Source of the DNA: Alterisphingorhabdus sp051668705
GTDB taxonomy: Bacteria; Pseudomonadota; Alphaproteobacteria; Sphingomonadales; Sphingomonadaceae
Length of the DNA stretch: 64,000 nt
Assembly (NCBI RefSeq): GCF_051668705.1
Contig: NZ_CP196351.1
Coordinates: 1,550,001 to 1,614,000, forward strand
Direction: 5' to 3'
Part shown: positions 26,290-35,393 of the stretch, in pieces
How the letters are laid out: each line of letters starts with the position of its first letter
Numbering within the stretch: position 1 is the first letter of the stretch
The notes under the pieces: model-generated
Seen by the model: only the letters and a program-made list of their open reading frames with translations
Databases searched by the model: none
What the model was told of the DNA's origin: nothing
Made by a program: the position numbers and the translations under genes

Positions 26290-26958
26290 TCAGGTCAGTC
26301 CATAGTATATGATACGAAGTGCTGTGGAAGGGCGCAAAAGCGGCTTATTGATATTTTTTAGCGCAAGGTCATTATTAATCAGCTTTGCGAATATTTTAAC
26401 TGGTTTAGGAATATTCTTCAGACGCTTAGACATGACTTCCGATACTTTTCTGCGGCTATCCAGCAAAAGCATATTTCGCTCAGCCTCATCTTCAATCAAC
26501 GCCGTTCTGCGCAATATTTGCCATTGAGCATAGGTTTTGAGTGTCATATTCAACATCTCCATATCGCCTATATGCACATAACAGCTCAAGAAATTGCAAA
26601 ATATCTTAGCACGTGACGTCACAAGTTCGTCAATATCCGCCGTGAACCGATCAGATACCAGAAAAGCCTCCCAGCAATTCACCAGATCAATAAGATGATT
26701 AGCTTGATCATTATCGGGAAGTTGGTTCAACAATCCAATATAAGGGTGCCCTTTTGGTCTATTTGCCGAGGACTTGGCAATGACGTCACGCCACCACGCC
26801 AAACGCATCTGCCCGATTAACATCTCACTCGTCGATAGTATGATTTTTGCACATTGTGAATCGAGTCCAAAAATGACTTCAAAAGGCACACGCTCTTTCG
26901 CCTTCGCATAAGCAAATACTAGCTTTTGTAAGGGATAATCAGGGTTATTATCAATCAT
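26290..26958 (-). CDS. Squalene/phytoene synthase family protein (short form)
   Basis: 222 residues. The LIGQMRLAWWRDVI block is typical of the short squalene/phytoene-synthase-like proteins of sphingomonads, related to NDUFAF6. I do not see the two Asp-rich DxxxD diphosphate-binding motifs needed for prenyl condensation, so catalysis is doubtful and a respiratory complex I assembly role like NDUFAF6 is an alternative. The EF-hand gene follows 43 bases downstream. The tad operon is divergent. Confidence 0.75.
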   Translation of the reverse strand: MIDNNPDYPLQKLVFAYAKAKERVPFEVIFGLDSQCAKIILSTSEMLIGQMRLAWWRDVIAKSSANRPKGHPYIGLLNQLPDNDQANHLIDLVNCWEAFLVSDRFTADIDELVTSRAKIFCNFLSCYVHIGDMEMLNMTLKTYAQWQILRRTALIEDEAERNMLLLDSRRKVSEVMSKRLKNIPKPVKIFAKLINNDLALKNINKPLLRPSTALRIIYYGLT

Positions 26959-26997
26959 AGTGGTTGCTCATAGTGCGCTCAAGCGGGCTTATCATGG

Positions 26998-27013
26998 TTA
27001 ATCACTGCGTAAC
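26998..27013. promoter_or_regulatory. CtrA-box-like site upstream of the tad genes
   Basis: TTAA-N7-GTAAC matches the CtrA consensus TTAA-N7-TTAAC in eight of nine positions. It lies about 105 bases upstream of the first Tad gene. CtrA controls Flp pilus genes in Caulobacter; binding here is untested. Confidence 0.4.
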
Positions 27014-27089
27014 CCTATAATTAAAAATTCAATTTACCAGAATTGGCTAAAAGGCTCGCAAGGTCGAGGGCATTTTCTGTCTTCAGAAG

Positions 27090-27113
27090 GTGTTTCAGAA
27101 TTTTGGGGTCATG
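27090..27113 (+). promoter_or_regulatory. Element shared with the region upstream of the 47531 gene
   Basis: The core TTCAGAATTTT followed by GGGGTCATG ends five bases before the start codon at 27119. A nearly identical stretch occurs at 47459-47481; the pair differs by one indel and two substitutions over about 23 bases. It may be a promoter or leader element. Confidence 0.5.
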
Positions 27114-27118
27114 CGTAC

Positions 27119-28948
27119 ATGTCGTTTAAAAAAGATCAATCTCGCTCAAACATTACGACTATATTGCAGTCGCTGATACGTAATAAATCGGGCAACACAA
27201 TGGCTATGGTCGCGGCGGGCTTAGTACCTATGACCGCAATGATTGGCAGTGGCGTTGATATCAGCCGTGCTTATATGGTGCAAACACGTTTGCAGCAGGC
27301 CTGCGACGCTGGTGTGTTGGCGGGGCGGCGTGCTGTTGGTGACGGCACCTTCGATGCCGCAGCAGAAGATGTCGCCGATGATTATTTCAATGTGAACTTT
27401 CCTGGCGGCTATCTCAATACAACCAATTTGGTATTTACGCCAACTGCGGGCAATGGCGATTCAAGCGTGAACGGCGTTGCAACTGTAACTATGCCGACTG
27501 TGGTCATGGACATGTTCACTATTGATGATTTAAATATCAGTGTTGATTGTCAGGCGCAGCTAGAGGTTGCAAACTCGGACATTACTTTTGTCTTGGATAC
27601 AACCGGATCGATGGCCTGCCCTGAAGATTCAAATTCCTCAGAATGTAACACTTACTTTGCCAGCTTTGGCACACAAGAGGGGCAGAGCTTAAATTCCTTA
27701 TCGACCACGTCGCGCCTCGGCGCTCTGCGCTCATCTCTTGATTCATTTTATAATATTGTGCAGGGCGCAGCGGCGAGCAGCAATGCACGTATCCGCTATT
27801 CCTTTGTACCCTATTCGCAAACTGTAAATACGGGATATCTCCTCAATCCAGACTGGATTGTCGATAGCTATGATTATGAAACGGCTCAAACAACAAGCCG
27901 CACAGAGGATAATTTGTTGTTTTTCACAAATCGTCCTCAGAGCACTTGCAATGGTAATGCCACTACGACGAGCGGCGTGCCTGTTGCTCTCCGGTGGGAA
28001 TTTCAAAACGGGGCATTTCGCTGCGCTGTATATGAAGAAAATGTAACAACTTATGATATTGTACTGGAAGAAAGAGAACTTGATGTCAGCACATATAAAA
28101 CTGGCACTGCAACACCAGACCCTACTGGTCTGTCTTCCAACAGTTATACATGGGCGGGATGTATAGAAGAACGCGATACTGTAGCGAGTAGTAACGTTGA
28201 CTTTGTGCCGTCCACTGGTTTCACGCCAGCAGGCCTATTGGATCTGGACATTGATGGTGTGCCGACCAGTGACGCAGGGCGTTGGAGACCATATTGGCCC
28301 GAAGCGTATATACTCCGTAATTATAATACCACACAAATGTCTGGCAGCAGGGATACACCTTGGGACCGGAGTTCCATTAGCAGCTTCTTCCCGCAGACAG
28401 CATGCCCTCAACGGGCAGCTTTGTTGGCTGAATATGGTGCTTTGAATGACATCCAGTCATACACCAACACATTACGGCCTGATGGCGGTACATATCATGA
28501 TATTGGCTTGATCTGGGGCGCACGGCTTTCCAGCCCTGATGGTTTGTTTCAAGTCAATGTCAATGAAACACCGTCCAATCTGGGTTTTGTGGGTCGTCAT
28601 CTTATTTTCATGACCGATGGTGATTTGGTTCCTTCAGACGGCACAGTATCGGCTTATGGCATAGAACGCCATGATGGTCGCATTTCGGGCAATACAACTG
28701 GCACGAGTAATGCGGCATATTCACCTGAATTGTTCAACCGCCATACAACTCGCTACACCGAAATGTGTGAAGCCATTAAGGCAAAAGGCATTCGTGTTTG
28801 GGTTATCGCATTTAACACTGCGTTGACCAATGAACTAACCCGCTGTGCCAGCACCGACAGCTCATTCACAGCCGACGATGCTTCTACTTTGAATGACGCA
28901 TTTGCCAGCATTGCCGAACAGATCGCGGAATTGAGGCTGACACAATGA
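27119..28948 (+). CDS. TadG-like pilus-assembly protein with vWA domain
   Basis: 609 residues. The N-terminus carries the Tad/TadG hydrophobic helix (SGNTMAMVAAGLVPMTAMIG, then VDISRAYMVQTRLQQACDA) that inserts prepilin-like proteins. A von Willebrand A domain starts at about residue 154 with the MIDAS motif DTTGS and continues with MTDG near 500. The middle is a long Ser/Thr-rich insert with several cysteines (AGCIEERD, TACPQR, STCNGN). It probably acts in Flp-type pilus assembly or adhesion at the cell surface. It overlaps the next gene by four bases. The core tad machinery (tadA, tadB, tadC, rcpA) is not in this window. Confidence 0.85.
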   Translation: MSFKKDQSRSNITTILQSLIRNKSGNTMAMVAAGLVPMTAMIGSGVDISRAYMVQTRLQQACDAGVLAGRRAVGDGTFDAAAEDVADDYFNVNFPGGYLNTTNLVFTPTAGNGDSSVNGVATVTMPTVVMDMFTIDDLNISVDCQAQLEVANSDITFVLDTTGSMACPEDSNSSECNTYFASFGTQEGQSLNSLSTTSRLGALRSSLDSFYNIVQGAAASSNARIRYSFVPYSQTVNTGYLLNPDWIVDSYDYETAQTTSRTEDNLLFFTNRPQSTCNGNATTTSGVPVALRWEFQNGAFRCAVYEENVTTYDIVLEERELDVSTYKTGTATPDPTGLSSNSYTWAGCIEERDTVASSNVDFVPSTGFTPAGLLDLDIDGVPTSDAGRWRPYWPEAYILRNYNTTQMSGSRDTPWDRSSISSFFPQTACPQRAALLAEYGALNDIQSYTNTLRPDGGTYHDIGLIWGARLSSPDGLFQVNVNETPSNLGFVGRHLIFMTDGDLVPSDGTVSAYGIERHDGRISGNTTGTSNAAYSPELFNRHTTRYTEMCEAIKAKGIRVWVIAFNTALTNELTRCASTDSSFTADDASTLNDAFASIAEQIAELRLTQ

Positions 28949-29550
28949 GCCTTTTCTCTCAGATCCAAAAACTGCGCAAAGATCAAAAAGGCGCAACCCT
29001 TGTAGAATTTGCCATCATAGCACCCAGCTTCATGCTGTTATTGATGGGCACATTCGACATCGGATATACCGTCTTTTTGCGAGCAACATTTTCAGGGGCC
29101 GTGCTTGATGCTGCACGCGATTCTACACTTGAGACAGCGCCAGCAAGCCAGAGCTCAATCGACGCAGAAATCACACGCCGGATGCAGACGATCAATTCCA
29201 GCTCATCTCTTAGCTTCTCGCGCCAAAGTTATTTTGACTTTGCCGATGTCGCCCGACCTGAAGCTGTTATCAACGATGTTGATAGTGACGGTGAATGCGA
29301 TACTGGTGACTCTTTTGAAGATGAAAACGGTAATGGCACTTGGGATGCGGATTTAGGTGCTTCTGGCATTGGCGGACCTAATGATGTTGTGCTCTATACG
29401 GTGACTCTTACCTATGACCGTATTTTCCCACTTTACGGTTTATTGGGACAGTCGCAATCCAACAGCATGGATTTGACTACAGTGCTACGCAACCAGCCAT
29501 ATGGCATCCAATCAGGCCGTGACCAAGTTTCAGTGGAGCCATGCCCATGA
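28945..29550 (+). CDS. TadE-like minor pilin with Asp-rich calcium-loop-like insert
   Basis: 201 residues of the TadE pseudopilin family: QKGATLVEFAIIAPSFMLLL with the glutamate at the +5 processing position, then a periplasmic domain. Residues about 111-130 contain consecutive DxDxDG-type loops (DVDSDGECDTGDSFEDENGN), typical of calcium-binding loops. The gene overlaps its neighbours by ATGA on both sides, so the three Tad genes form one coupled unit. Confidence 0.85.
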   Translation: MSLFSQIQKLRKDQKGATLVEFAIIAPSFMLLLMGTFDIGYTVFLRATFSGAVLDAARDSTLETAPASQSSIDAEITRRMQTINSSSSLSFSRQSYFDFADVARPEAVINDVDSDGECDTGDSFEDENGNGTWDADLGASGIGGPNDVVLYTVTLTYDRIFPLYGLLGQSQSNSMDLTTVLRNQPYGIQSGRDQVSVEPCP

Positions 29551-30233
29551 TCACCAAACCTCTCAAACGATTCCGCAAAACCTTACGTCAACTAAGGTCC
29601 AGCAAGAGCGGTCTGGCCCTTATAGAGTTCGCATATAGCCTGCCCATTTTTATGGGGTTGGGGCTATATGGCACGGAAATCGCCTTTCTTGCGGTGACAC
29701 AAATGAATGTGAGTCAGTCTGCGCTTACCTTGGCAGATAACGCCTCACGCATGGGCCAAACAGTGACGGGCAGTAATGGACGCGTTGTGTTTGAAACTGA
29801 CATTGGTTCAGTTTTTGCTGGTGTTCGCTTACAAGGTGAACGATTTAATCTTTTGCAAAATGGCAGGGTCATTTTGTCAAGTCTTGAAACCAATAACAAT
29901 GGCCGGTTTCAGAGAATAAGATGGCAGCGTTGTATCGGTCTACTGCGCGTGCAATCTGATTATGGCAGACAAGGTACGTTTGAACGCAATACACCCAGCT
30001 TTGTCGGCATGGGTCCGGCAGGTGACGAAATACGCGCAGAGCGCGGTAGCGCCGTCATGTATGTTGAAATCTTCTATGACTATAACGGATTGTTTGGCGA
30101 TACGTTTGTCTCTGGCAGACGGTTAAAGCAGGAGGCGGCCTTCTCGATAAGAGATGATCGCGTAACCAACCAAGCCATCACTCGCGACGGCGGATTTGTT
30201 TACAGCTGCGGTAATCGTTTTACCGACGTCTGA
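29547..30233 (+). CDS. TadE/TadG family pilus-assembly protein
   Basis: 228 residues. An N-terminal TadE-type helix (SGLALIEFAYSLPIFMGLGL) carries the conserved glutamate of the pseudopilin processing motif, followed by a periplasmic domain with two cysteines (WQRCIGLL and YSCGNRF). GGAG lies eight bases upstream of the ATG at 29547, which overlaps the previous stop; an in-frame ATG at 29541 has poor spacing. Last gene of the tad unit, ended by a hairpin. Confidence 0.83.
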   Translation: MITKPLKRFRKTLRQLRSSKSGLALIEFAYSLPIFMGLGLYGTEIAFLAVTQMNVSQSALTLADNASRMGQTVTGSNGRVVFETDIGSVFAGVRLQGERFNLLQNGRVILSSLETNNNGRFQRIRWQRCIGLLRVQSDYGRQGTFERNTPSFVGMGPAGDEIRAERGSAVMYVEIFYDYNGLFGDTFVSGRRLKQEAAFSIRDDRVTNQAITRDGGFVYSCGNRFTDV

Positions 30234-30247
30234 TAAAATTATTGTTT

Positions 30248-30286
30248 AATGAGAGGCTCGGTAACTTATCCACCTAGCCTCTCATT
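30248..30286. terminator. Hairpin between convergent tad operon and pdhB
   Basis: AATGAGAGGCT and AGCCTCTCATT form a perfect 11-base stem with a 17-base loop. It sits between the two stops (30233 and 30291). T-rich stretches on either side are modest, so efficiency is uncertain. Confidence 0.65.
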
Positions 30287-30290
30287 CTCA

Positions 30291-31652
30291 TCAATCTTTA
30301 TAGCAGACTGCCTTTGCCGCAGACACGATCTTTGGAACATCCACCAGCATTGCCGCTTCAAGATTAGCAGCATAAGGCATTGGTACATCTTCATTAGCAA
30401 CCCGCAATACAGGTGCGTCAAGATCGTCAAATCCTTGCTCCATAGCCAGCGCTGAAATCTCGCTGGCGATTGAGCAGGTTGGCCAACCCTCTTCGACTAC
30501 AATCATGCGGTTTGTTTTCGCAAGGCTGTTCAATACGGCTTGTGTATCTAATGGACGAAGGGTTCTGAGGTCGATAACCTCTGCATCAATCCCCTCACCC
30601 GCCAATTGATCAGCTGCTTCCAAAGCCAAACCGACACCGATAGAATAGCTAACAATAGTAAGGTCATTTCCTTCACGCATAATACGTGCCTTACCGATAG
30701 GCAGGACATGATCATCCAGTTGCGGAACATCAAAACTGCGACCGTAAAGCAATTCATTCTCTAAGAAGACAACAGGATCTTCTGTGCGGATAGCTGCTTT
30801 CAAAAGGCCTTTGGCATCAGCGGAATCATAAGGCGCAATCACGATGAGACCTGGTACGCTCGCATACCATGGGCCATAATTTTGACTGTGCTGCGCGCCG
30901 ACACGGCTAGCCGCGCCATTGGGTCCACGGAACACGATAGGGCACCGCATCTGACCACCTGACATATAATTTGTCTTGGCGGCAGAGTTAATGATGTGGT
31001 CAATAGCCTGCATCGCAAAGTTAAAAGTCATGAATTCGATCACAGGGCGTAATCCGCCCATAGCTGCGCCTGAGCCTACGCCGGCAAAACCATATTCGGT
31101 TATAGGCGTATCAATCACTCTGCGGTCACCAAATTCTTCCAACAAGCCCTGCGTAACTTTATAAGCGCCTTGATATTCGGCAACTTCCTCACCCATTACG
31201 AAAACGCGATCATCAGTGCGCATTTCTTCGGCCATCGCATCGCGCAAGGCCTCGCGCACTGTTGTTGAAACCATTGGCGTACCTTCTGGAATGGCGGGAT
31301 CTGCTGCCGTTTCCGCGCGCGCTGGCGCAGATACGGTTATAGGGGGCGCATCTTTGGCTTCGACTAGTTTTTCAGCGGCAGGCGCAGTTTGTGCAGGCTC
31401 TTCGTCGTCATCTTCACCAGCCATGCGCGCAATCACAGTGCCAACAGCAACGTTTTCCGTGCCTTCTGCAACAAGCAATTCTGTAATTTCGCCCTCATCA
31501 ATGGCCTCAAATTCCATTGTGGCTTTATCAGTCTCAATCTCAGCAATAATATCGCCAGAGGAAACTTCGTCCCCAACTTTAACCAACCATTTAGCCAAAG
31601 TGCCTTCTTCCATAGTGGGCGACAAAGCAGGCATCTTAAGTTCGATAGCCAT
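30291..31652 (-). CDS. pdhB: Pyruvate dehydrogenase E1 beta with N-terminal lipoyl domain
   Basis: 453 residues. Residues 1-80 are a lipoyl domain (MPALSPTMEEGTLAKWLVKV; lipoylated Lys in TDKATM, K43), then a linker rich in Ala/Pro/Glu, then the E1 beta transketolase-like domain (VREALRDAMAEEMRTDDRVF, FRGPNGAA, EEGWPTCS). This fusion is typical of alphaproteobacterial PDH E1 beta. It starts one base into the pdhA stop. E2 (pdhC) and E3 (lpd) are not in the window and are presumably elsewhere. Product: acetyl-CoA from pyruvate. Confidence 0.96.
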   Translation of the reverse strand: MAIELKMPALSPTMEEGTLAKWLVKVGDEVSSGDIIAEIETDKATMEFEAIDEGEITELLVAEGTENVAVGTVIARMAGEDDDEEPAQTAPAAEKLVEAKDAPPITVSAPARAETAADPAIPEGTPMVSTTVREALRDAMAEEMRTDDRVFVMGEEVAEYQGAYKVTQGLLEEFGDRRVIDTPITEYGFAGVGSGAAMGGLRPVIEFMTFNFAMQAIDHIINSAAKTNYMSGGQMRCPIVFRGPNGAASRVGAQHSQNYGPWYASVPGLIVIAPYDSADAKGLLKAAIRTEDPVVFLENELLYGRSFDVPQLDDHVLPIGKARIMREGNDLTIVSYSIGVGLALEAADQLAGEGIDAEVIDLRTLRPLDTQAVLNSLAKTNRMIVVEEGWPTCSIASEISALAMEQGFDDLDAPVLRVANEDVPMPYAANLEAAMLVDVPKIVSAAKAVCYKD

Positions 31653-32698
31653 TAGTAATTCTCCACCAAAATATCGGTGTAGAGCTCAGACAGCTCCGGT
31701 TCTGGCGAGTTTTCCGCAAAGTCGGCTGAGTCCGCAACTATTTTGCGTATCTCTTTATCAAGTGCCTTCAACTCTTCCTCGCTAACCTTCATTTTCAACA
31801 GTTCAGCCTTGGCACCCTCAATCGGATCAGACTTATCGCGCATTTCCTGCACTTCATCACGGCTACGATATTTTGCAGGGTCGGACATTGAGTGCCCGCG
31901 ATAACGATATGTTTTCAGCTCCAAAAGGATTGGGCCATTACCCTCCCTTACCCATTTAAGAGCAGTTTCCGCTGCACCGCGAACCTCCAGCACATCCATG
32001 CCGTTAACCTGAATGCCAGGAATGCGGAAACTCTCACCACGGCGGTAAAGCTGATCTTCGGCAGAGGCACGGTTCACGCTTGTGCCCATGGCATATTGAT
32101 TGTTTTCGATAGCAAAAATAACAGGCAGCTTCCAAAGCTCAGCCATATTAAAGCTCTCATAAACCTGCCCTTGGTTGGCAGCGCCATCACCAAAATAAGA
32201 CAAGCAAACGCCGCCATCATCACGATATTTATGCGCAAATCCGAGTCCGGCACCTAAGGAAACTTGAGCACCAACAATACCGTGCCCGCCATAAAATTTC
32301 TGTTCGACACTAAACATGTGCATCGAACCGCCCTTGCCTTTGGAAATACCTGCCTGACGACCAGTTAGTTCTGCCATGATAACGCGTGGATCGATCCCAT
32401 ATGCTAACATATGGCCATGATCGCGATAGCCAGTGATAACACTGTCTTCACCTTCATTCATCGCCGATTGCAGGCCTACAGCAACAGCCTCTTGCCCGAT
32501 ATAAAGATGGCAAAAGCCGCCAATAAGTCCCAATCCGTAAAGCTGCCCTGCTTTTTCCTCAAAACGTCGGATCAGAAGCATTTGCCGGTAAAGTTCCAAC
32601 AAAGTTTCTTTATCAGCCTTAAACCGTTTTGGTTTGCCAGGCTTGCCTTTTGCGGCGCGCGTAACAGGGGTTTTTTCACTGGAATCAGTCAATGCCAT
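31652..32698 (-). CDS. pdhA: Pyruvate dehydrogenase E1 alpha
   Basis: 348-residue TPP-dependent alpha chain. The TPP/Mg motif is GDGAANQGQVYESFNMA followed by AIENNQYAMGTS; FYGGHGIVGAQVSLG and YRYRGHSMSDPAKYR (phosphorylation-loop region of the eukaryotic enzyme) are also present. Forms the alpha2-beta2 E1 with the pdhB product and is transcribed just ahead of it. ftsB and eno lie upstream on the same strand, an order common in sphingomonads. Confidence 0.97.
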   Translation of the reverse strand: MALTDSSEKTPVTRAAKGKPGKPKRFKADKETLLELYRQMLLIRRFEEKAGQLYGLGLIGGFCHLYIGQEAVAVGLQSAMNEGEDSVITGYRDHGHMLAYGIDPRVIMAELTGRQAGISKGKGGSMHMFSVEQKFYGGHGIVGAQVSLGAGLGFAHKYRDDGGVCLSYFGDGAANQGQVYESFNMAELWKLPVIFAIENNQYAMGTSVNRASAEDQLYRRGESFRIPGIQVNGMDVLEVRGAAETALKWVREGNGPILLELKTYRYRGHSMSDPAKYRSRDEVQEMRDKSDPIEGAKAELLKMKVSEEELKALDKEIRKIVADSADFAENSPEPELSELYTDILVENY

Positions 32699-32804
32699 AT
32701 CCTTAAAGGGGAGGAATATCCTGTAAGGATATAGTCGAAGTTATACTGTCTGCGCAACGCACAAATATAGGTTAATTTGCTTTGCTTTTAACCTATATGG
32801 AAAA

Positions 32805-33116
32805 TTATTTCAGCGGGATAATAATCTCATCAGGATGCACGACATTTAGCTCTTTACGGATAAGTTCGCCGGCCAGGTCTGGATCTGCATTACCCGGAGC
32901 GAGCAACCGTATCCGGTTGGCAAGAGCATGCTCCCGCTCTTCCAGAACAGCCAGTTCTTGCTGCCGTTCCTGCAGTTGCTTTTGATATTCGCCCCACGCC
33001 AAAACGCCTGTAGGGCCAACCATCGCATAAGCCGCAATCGCCAAAAGCGCCAGCATAGCTAGTCCAGAGCCCAAGGATGAGCGCAAGGTTGATTTTACGT
33101 GACGTTTGCGTTGCAT
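32805..33116 (-). CDS. ftsB: FtsB/DivIC family septum formation initiator
   Basis: 103-residue bitopic membrane protein. A basic N-terminus precedes one membrane helix (LGSGLAMLALLAIAAYAMVG) and a coiled coil (WGEYQKQLQERQQELAVLEE) ending in a beta-rich patch. FtsB links FtsL/FtsQ to septal peptidoglycan synthesis. Position next to eno is a hallmark. The ATG at 33116 is taken; a GTG at 33131 is also in frame. Confidence 0.87.
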   Translation of the reverse strand: MQRKRHVKSTLRSSLGSGLAMLALLAIAAYAMVGPTGVLAWGEYQKQLQERQQELAVLEEREHALANRIRLLAPGNADPDLAGELIRKELNVVHPDEIIIPLK

Positions 33117-33225
33117 ACGCCCTTGAATCACAATTGATTCGGCGTGACAAGCGTTAATTGCAGCGATGGCCGGAAAATGCGCTTAATGGCATTATTTCCG
33201 ACCTAAAAGCTCTGCCAAATGCCGT

Positions 33226-34500
33226 TTAGGCAAAAATCTCCATGCCAGGATAATAAGCAGACCCGCCCAATTCTTCTTCGATGCGGATAAGCTGGTTATA
33301 TTTTGCCAACCTGTCCGAACGCGCCAGACTGCCCGTCTTGATCTGACCGCAATTGGTGGCAACCGCAAGGTCAGCGATAGTGACATCTTCTGTTTCACCA
33401 GAGCGATGCGACATAACGGCAGTATATTTGCCTTTATGTGCCATGTTAACCGCATCAAGCGTTTCGCTCAGCGTGCCAATCTGATTGACTTTCACGAGCA
33501 AACTATTGGCAACGCCTTTTGCGATACCGTCTGACAAGCGATCAGTATTTGTAACAAACAAATCATCACCAACCAATTGCACGGTGGAGCCAATACGCTC
33601 TGTCAAAAGTTTCCAGCCATCCCAGTCATCTTCGGCCATGCCATCTTCAATGGACCGGATAGGGTAATCTGCACAGAGTTTTGCAAGATAATCGACCATT
33701 GCTTCTGCTGATAATGTCGCATTTTCACCGGCAAGGTGATATTGTCCATCACGGAAATATTCTGTCGAGGCACAATCGAGAGCCAAAACAATGTCCGTCC
33801 CCATTTTGAAACCGGCCTGCTCAACCGCCGCACTGATATAATCCAAAGCAGCGCGGGTTGACGAGATATTGGGTGCAAAACCGCCTTCATCACCAACAGA
33901 TGTTGCCAAACCATCAGCGGCCAGTTTCTTTTTCAGCACCTGAAATATTTCTGCACCCCAGCGGACACCGTCAGTCAGAGACGATGCCCCCACTGGCATC
34001 ACCATAAATTCCTGAATGTCGATAGGATTATCGGCATGTTCTCCGCCGTTGATAATATTCATCATGGGAACAGGCATGACATGCGCCCCTATTCCACCAA
34101 CATAGGAATATAGAGGTAAGCCGCGCGCTTCTGCCGCCGCCTTTGCGACAGCCATACTCACGCCCAAAATAGCATTGGCTCCCAAATTGGCCTTATTATC
34201 GCTGCCATCCAGATCGCACATGGCCGCATCGATATCGCGCTGATCTTCTGCATCAAGTCCTGCAATCGTATCAAAGATGGGGCCATTTACAGCCTCAACC
34301 GCCTTCAACACGCCCTTGCCACCAAAGCGCTGACCATCGCCATCTCGCAATTCAACTGCCTCATGCGCACCAGTTGATGCGCCAGAAGGCACCGCGGCGC
34401 GCCCAAAGCTGCCGTCCTCCAGCAAAACATCGACTTCAACAGTCGGATTACCTCGGCTATCCAGTATCTCGCGGCCATGAATATCAATAATAGCTGTCAT
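33226..34500 (-). CDS. eno: Enolase
   Basis: 424-residue glycolytic enzyme converting 2-phosphoglycerate to phosphoenolpyruvate. Landmarks include SGASTGAHEAVELRDGD, the metal-binding aspartate and glutamate in ALDCASTEYF and SIEDGMAEDDWDGW, LVGDDLFVTNTDR, and the signature LVKVNQIGTLSETLDAV. Also SHRSGETEDVTIADLAVA. Full-length. It is followed on the same strand by ftsB, pdhA and pdhB, making a glycolysis-to-PDH run with a division gene inside. Confidence 0.98.
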   Translation of the reverse strand: MTAIIDIHGREILDSRGNPTVEVDVLLEDGSFGRAAVPSGASTGAHEAVELRDGDGQRFGGKGVLKAVEAVNGPIFDTIAGLDAEDQRDIDAAMCDLDGSDNKANLGANAILGVSMAVAKAAAEARGLPLYSYVGGIGAHVMPVPMMNIINGGEHADNPIDIQEFMVMPVGASSLTDGVRWGAEIFQVLKKKLAADGLATSVGDEGGFAPNISSTRAALDYISAAVEQAGFKMGTDIVLALDCASTEYFRDGQYHLAGENATLSAEAMVDYLAKLCADYPIRSIEDGMAEDDWDGWKLLTERIGSTVQLVGDDLFVTNTDRLSDGIAKGVANSLLVKVNQIGTLSETLDAVNMAHKGKYTAVMSHRSGETEDVTIADLAVATNCGQIKTGSLARSDRLAKYNQLIRIEEELGGSAYYPGMEIFA

Positions 34501-34775
34501 AATAAGGGCTTTCTGTAATCTTTGGATGGATGCATATGGGGCTTTAGAATGTCACGATGCTGATTTCAGAAAGACACACAAATTGCAAGTATCCATGCAG
34601 CTTATTGCGACCTTCTGCCACCATCTTGACTGATTATACATTTATCCGGTCATTTTACGCTTATTATCTATGGTTGGTGCTTGAATTTCTGGGGAAATAG
34701 CGCAGATTAATAAGTGCAAGGGAAGTTGGGACCAGATGCCTTTTTTCAGGCACGTCCATAATGATGGAGGGCATG

Positions 34776-35387
34776 ATGCCTATAGAAAACGAAAATGAAG
34801 CTGCAAAAGCCGCGCCAAAGACACCGCGAAAGCGTGCACCGCGTAAGACTGCGGCCAAAACCACAGCAAAAACAGCCACCAAGACAAGTGCGAAAGCGAC
34901 CACAACCAAACGCACTGCCGCCAAAAAGACAGGCACCACTGCAAAGAAAACTCCTGCTAAGGCGACGACTGCTCAATCAGGGGCAAAAACTGCTTCGACC
35001 AGCATTATCAAAGGCGTTGATTTGAAGAAAACTGGTGAAGATTTAAGCGAGAAAAGCGCAAATCTAGCGAATGAAGCCAAAGAAAAAGCCGCTGAATTTG
35101 CCAAGGAATCTCAAAAACGCGCTGGTGCAGCCATTGCCAATGTCGCTGAACTTATCAGCGAAAGTGCTGGCGCCATTGATGAGCGTCTTGGCGAACGTTA
35201 TGGCAATGTTGCTCGCTCAGCATCGGACACTGTCGCCAGTGTTGCCGCAAAAGTGGATGAAAGCGATCTGAGTGAACTGGCTGAAGAAGCCCGTGATTTT
35301 GTTCGCAAAAGTCCTGCATTGGCAATTGGTTTGGCAGTCACAGCAGGTCTGGTCGTTGCCCGCCTTGTGAAATCAACCAAGGACTAA
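34776..35387 (+). CDS. Histone-H1-like tail fused to YqjD/ElaB-like membrane anchor
   Basis: 203 residues. Residues about 10-75 are a low-complexity Lys/Ala/Thr tail with repeated AAKKT/TAKT units, like bacterial H1-type nucleoid proteins. Residues about 80-165 form amphipathic helices (EDLSEKSANLANEAKEKAAE), and the C-terminal 20 residues before VKSTKD are a membrane helix (ALAIGLAVTAGLVVARL). The C-terminal half resembles DUF883 (YqjD/ElaB), which tether ribosomes at the membrane in E. coli. GGAGG stands five bases before the ATG at 34776; three earlier ATGs are in frame. Together these suggest a membrane-anchored nucleic-acid-binding protein. Confidence 0.75.
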   Translation: MPIENENEAAKAAPKTPRKRAPRKTAAKTTAKTATKTSAKATTTKRTAAKKTGTTAKKTPAKATTAQSGAKTASTSIIKGVDLKKTGEDLSEKSANLANEAKEKAAEFAKESQKRAGAAIANVAELISESAGAIDERLGERYGNVARSASDTVASVAAKVDESDLSELAEEARDFVRKSPALAIGLAVTAGLVVARLVKSTKD

Positions 35388-35393
35388 ATTCCC

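Noticed and set aside
34736..34798. 21-codon ORF before the H1-like gene
   Set aside because: Short, overlaps the start region in another frame, and has no support beyond a GGGA sequence upstream.
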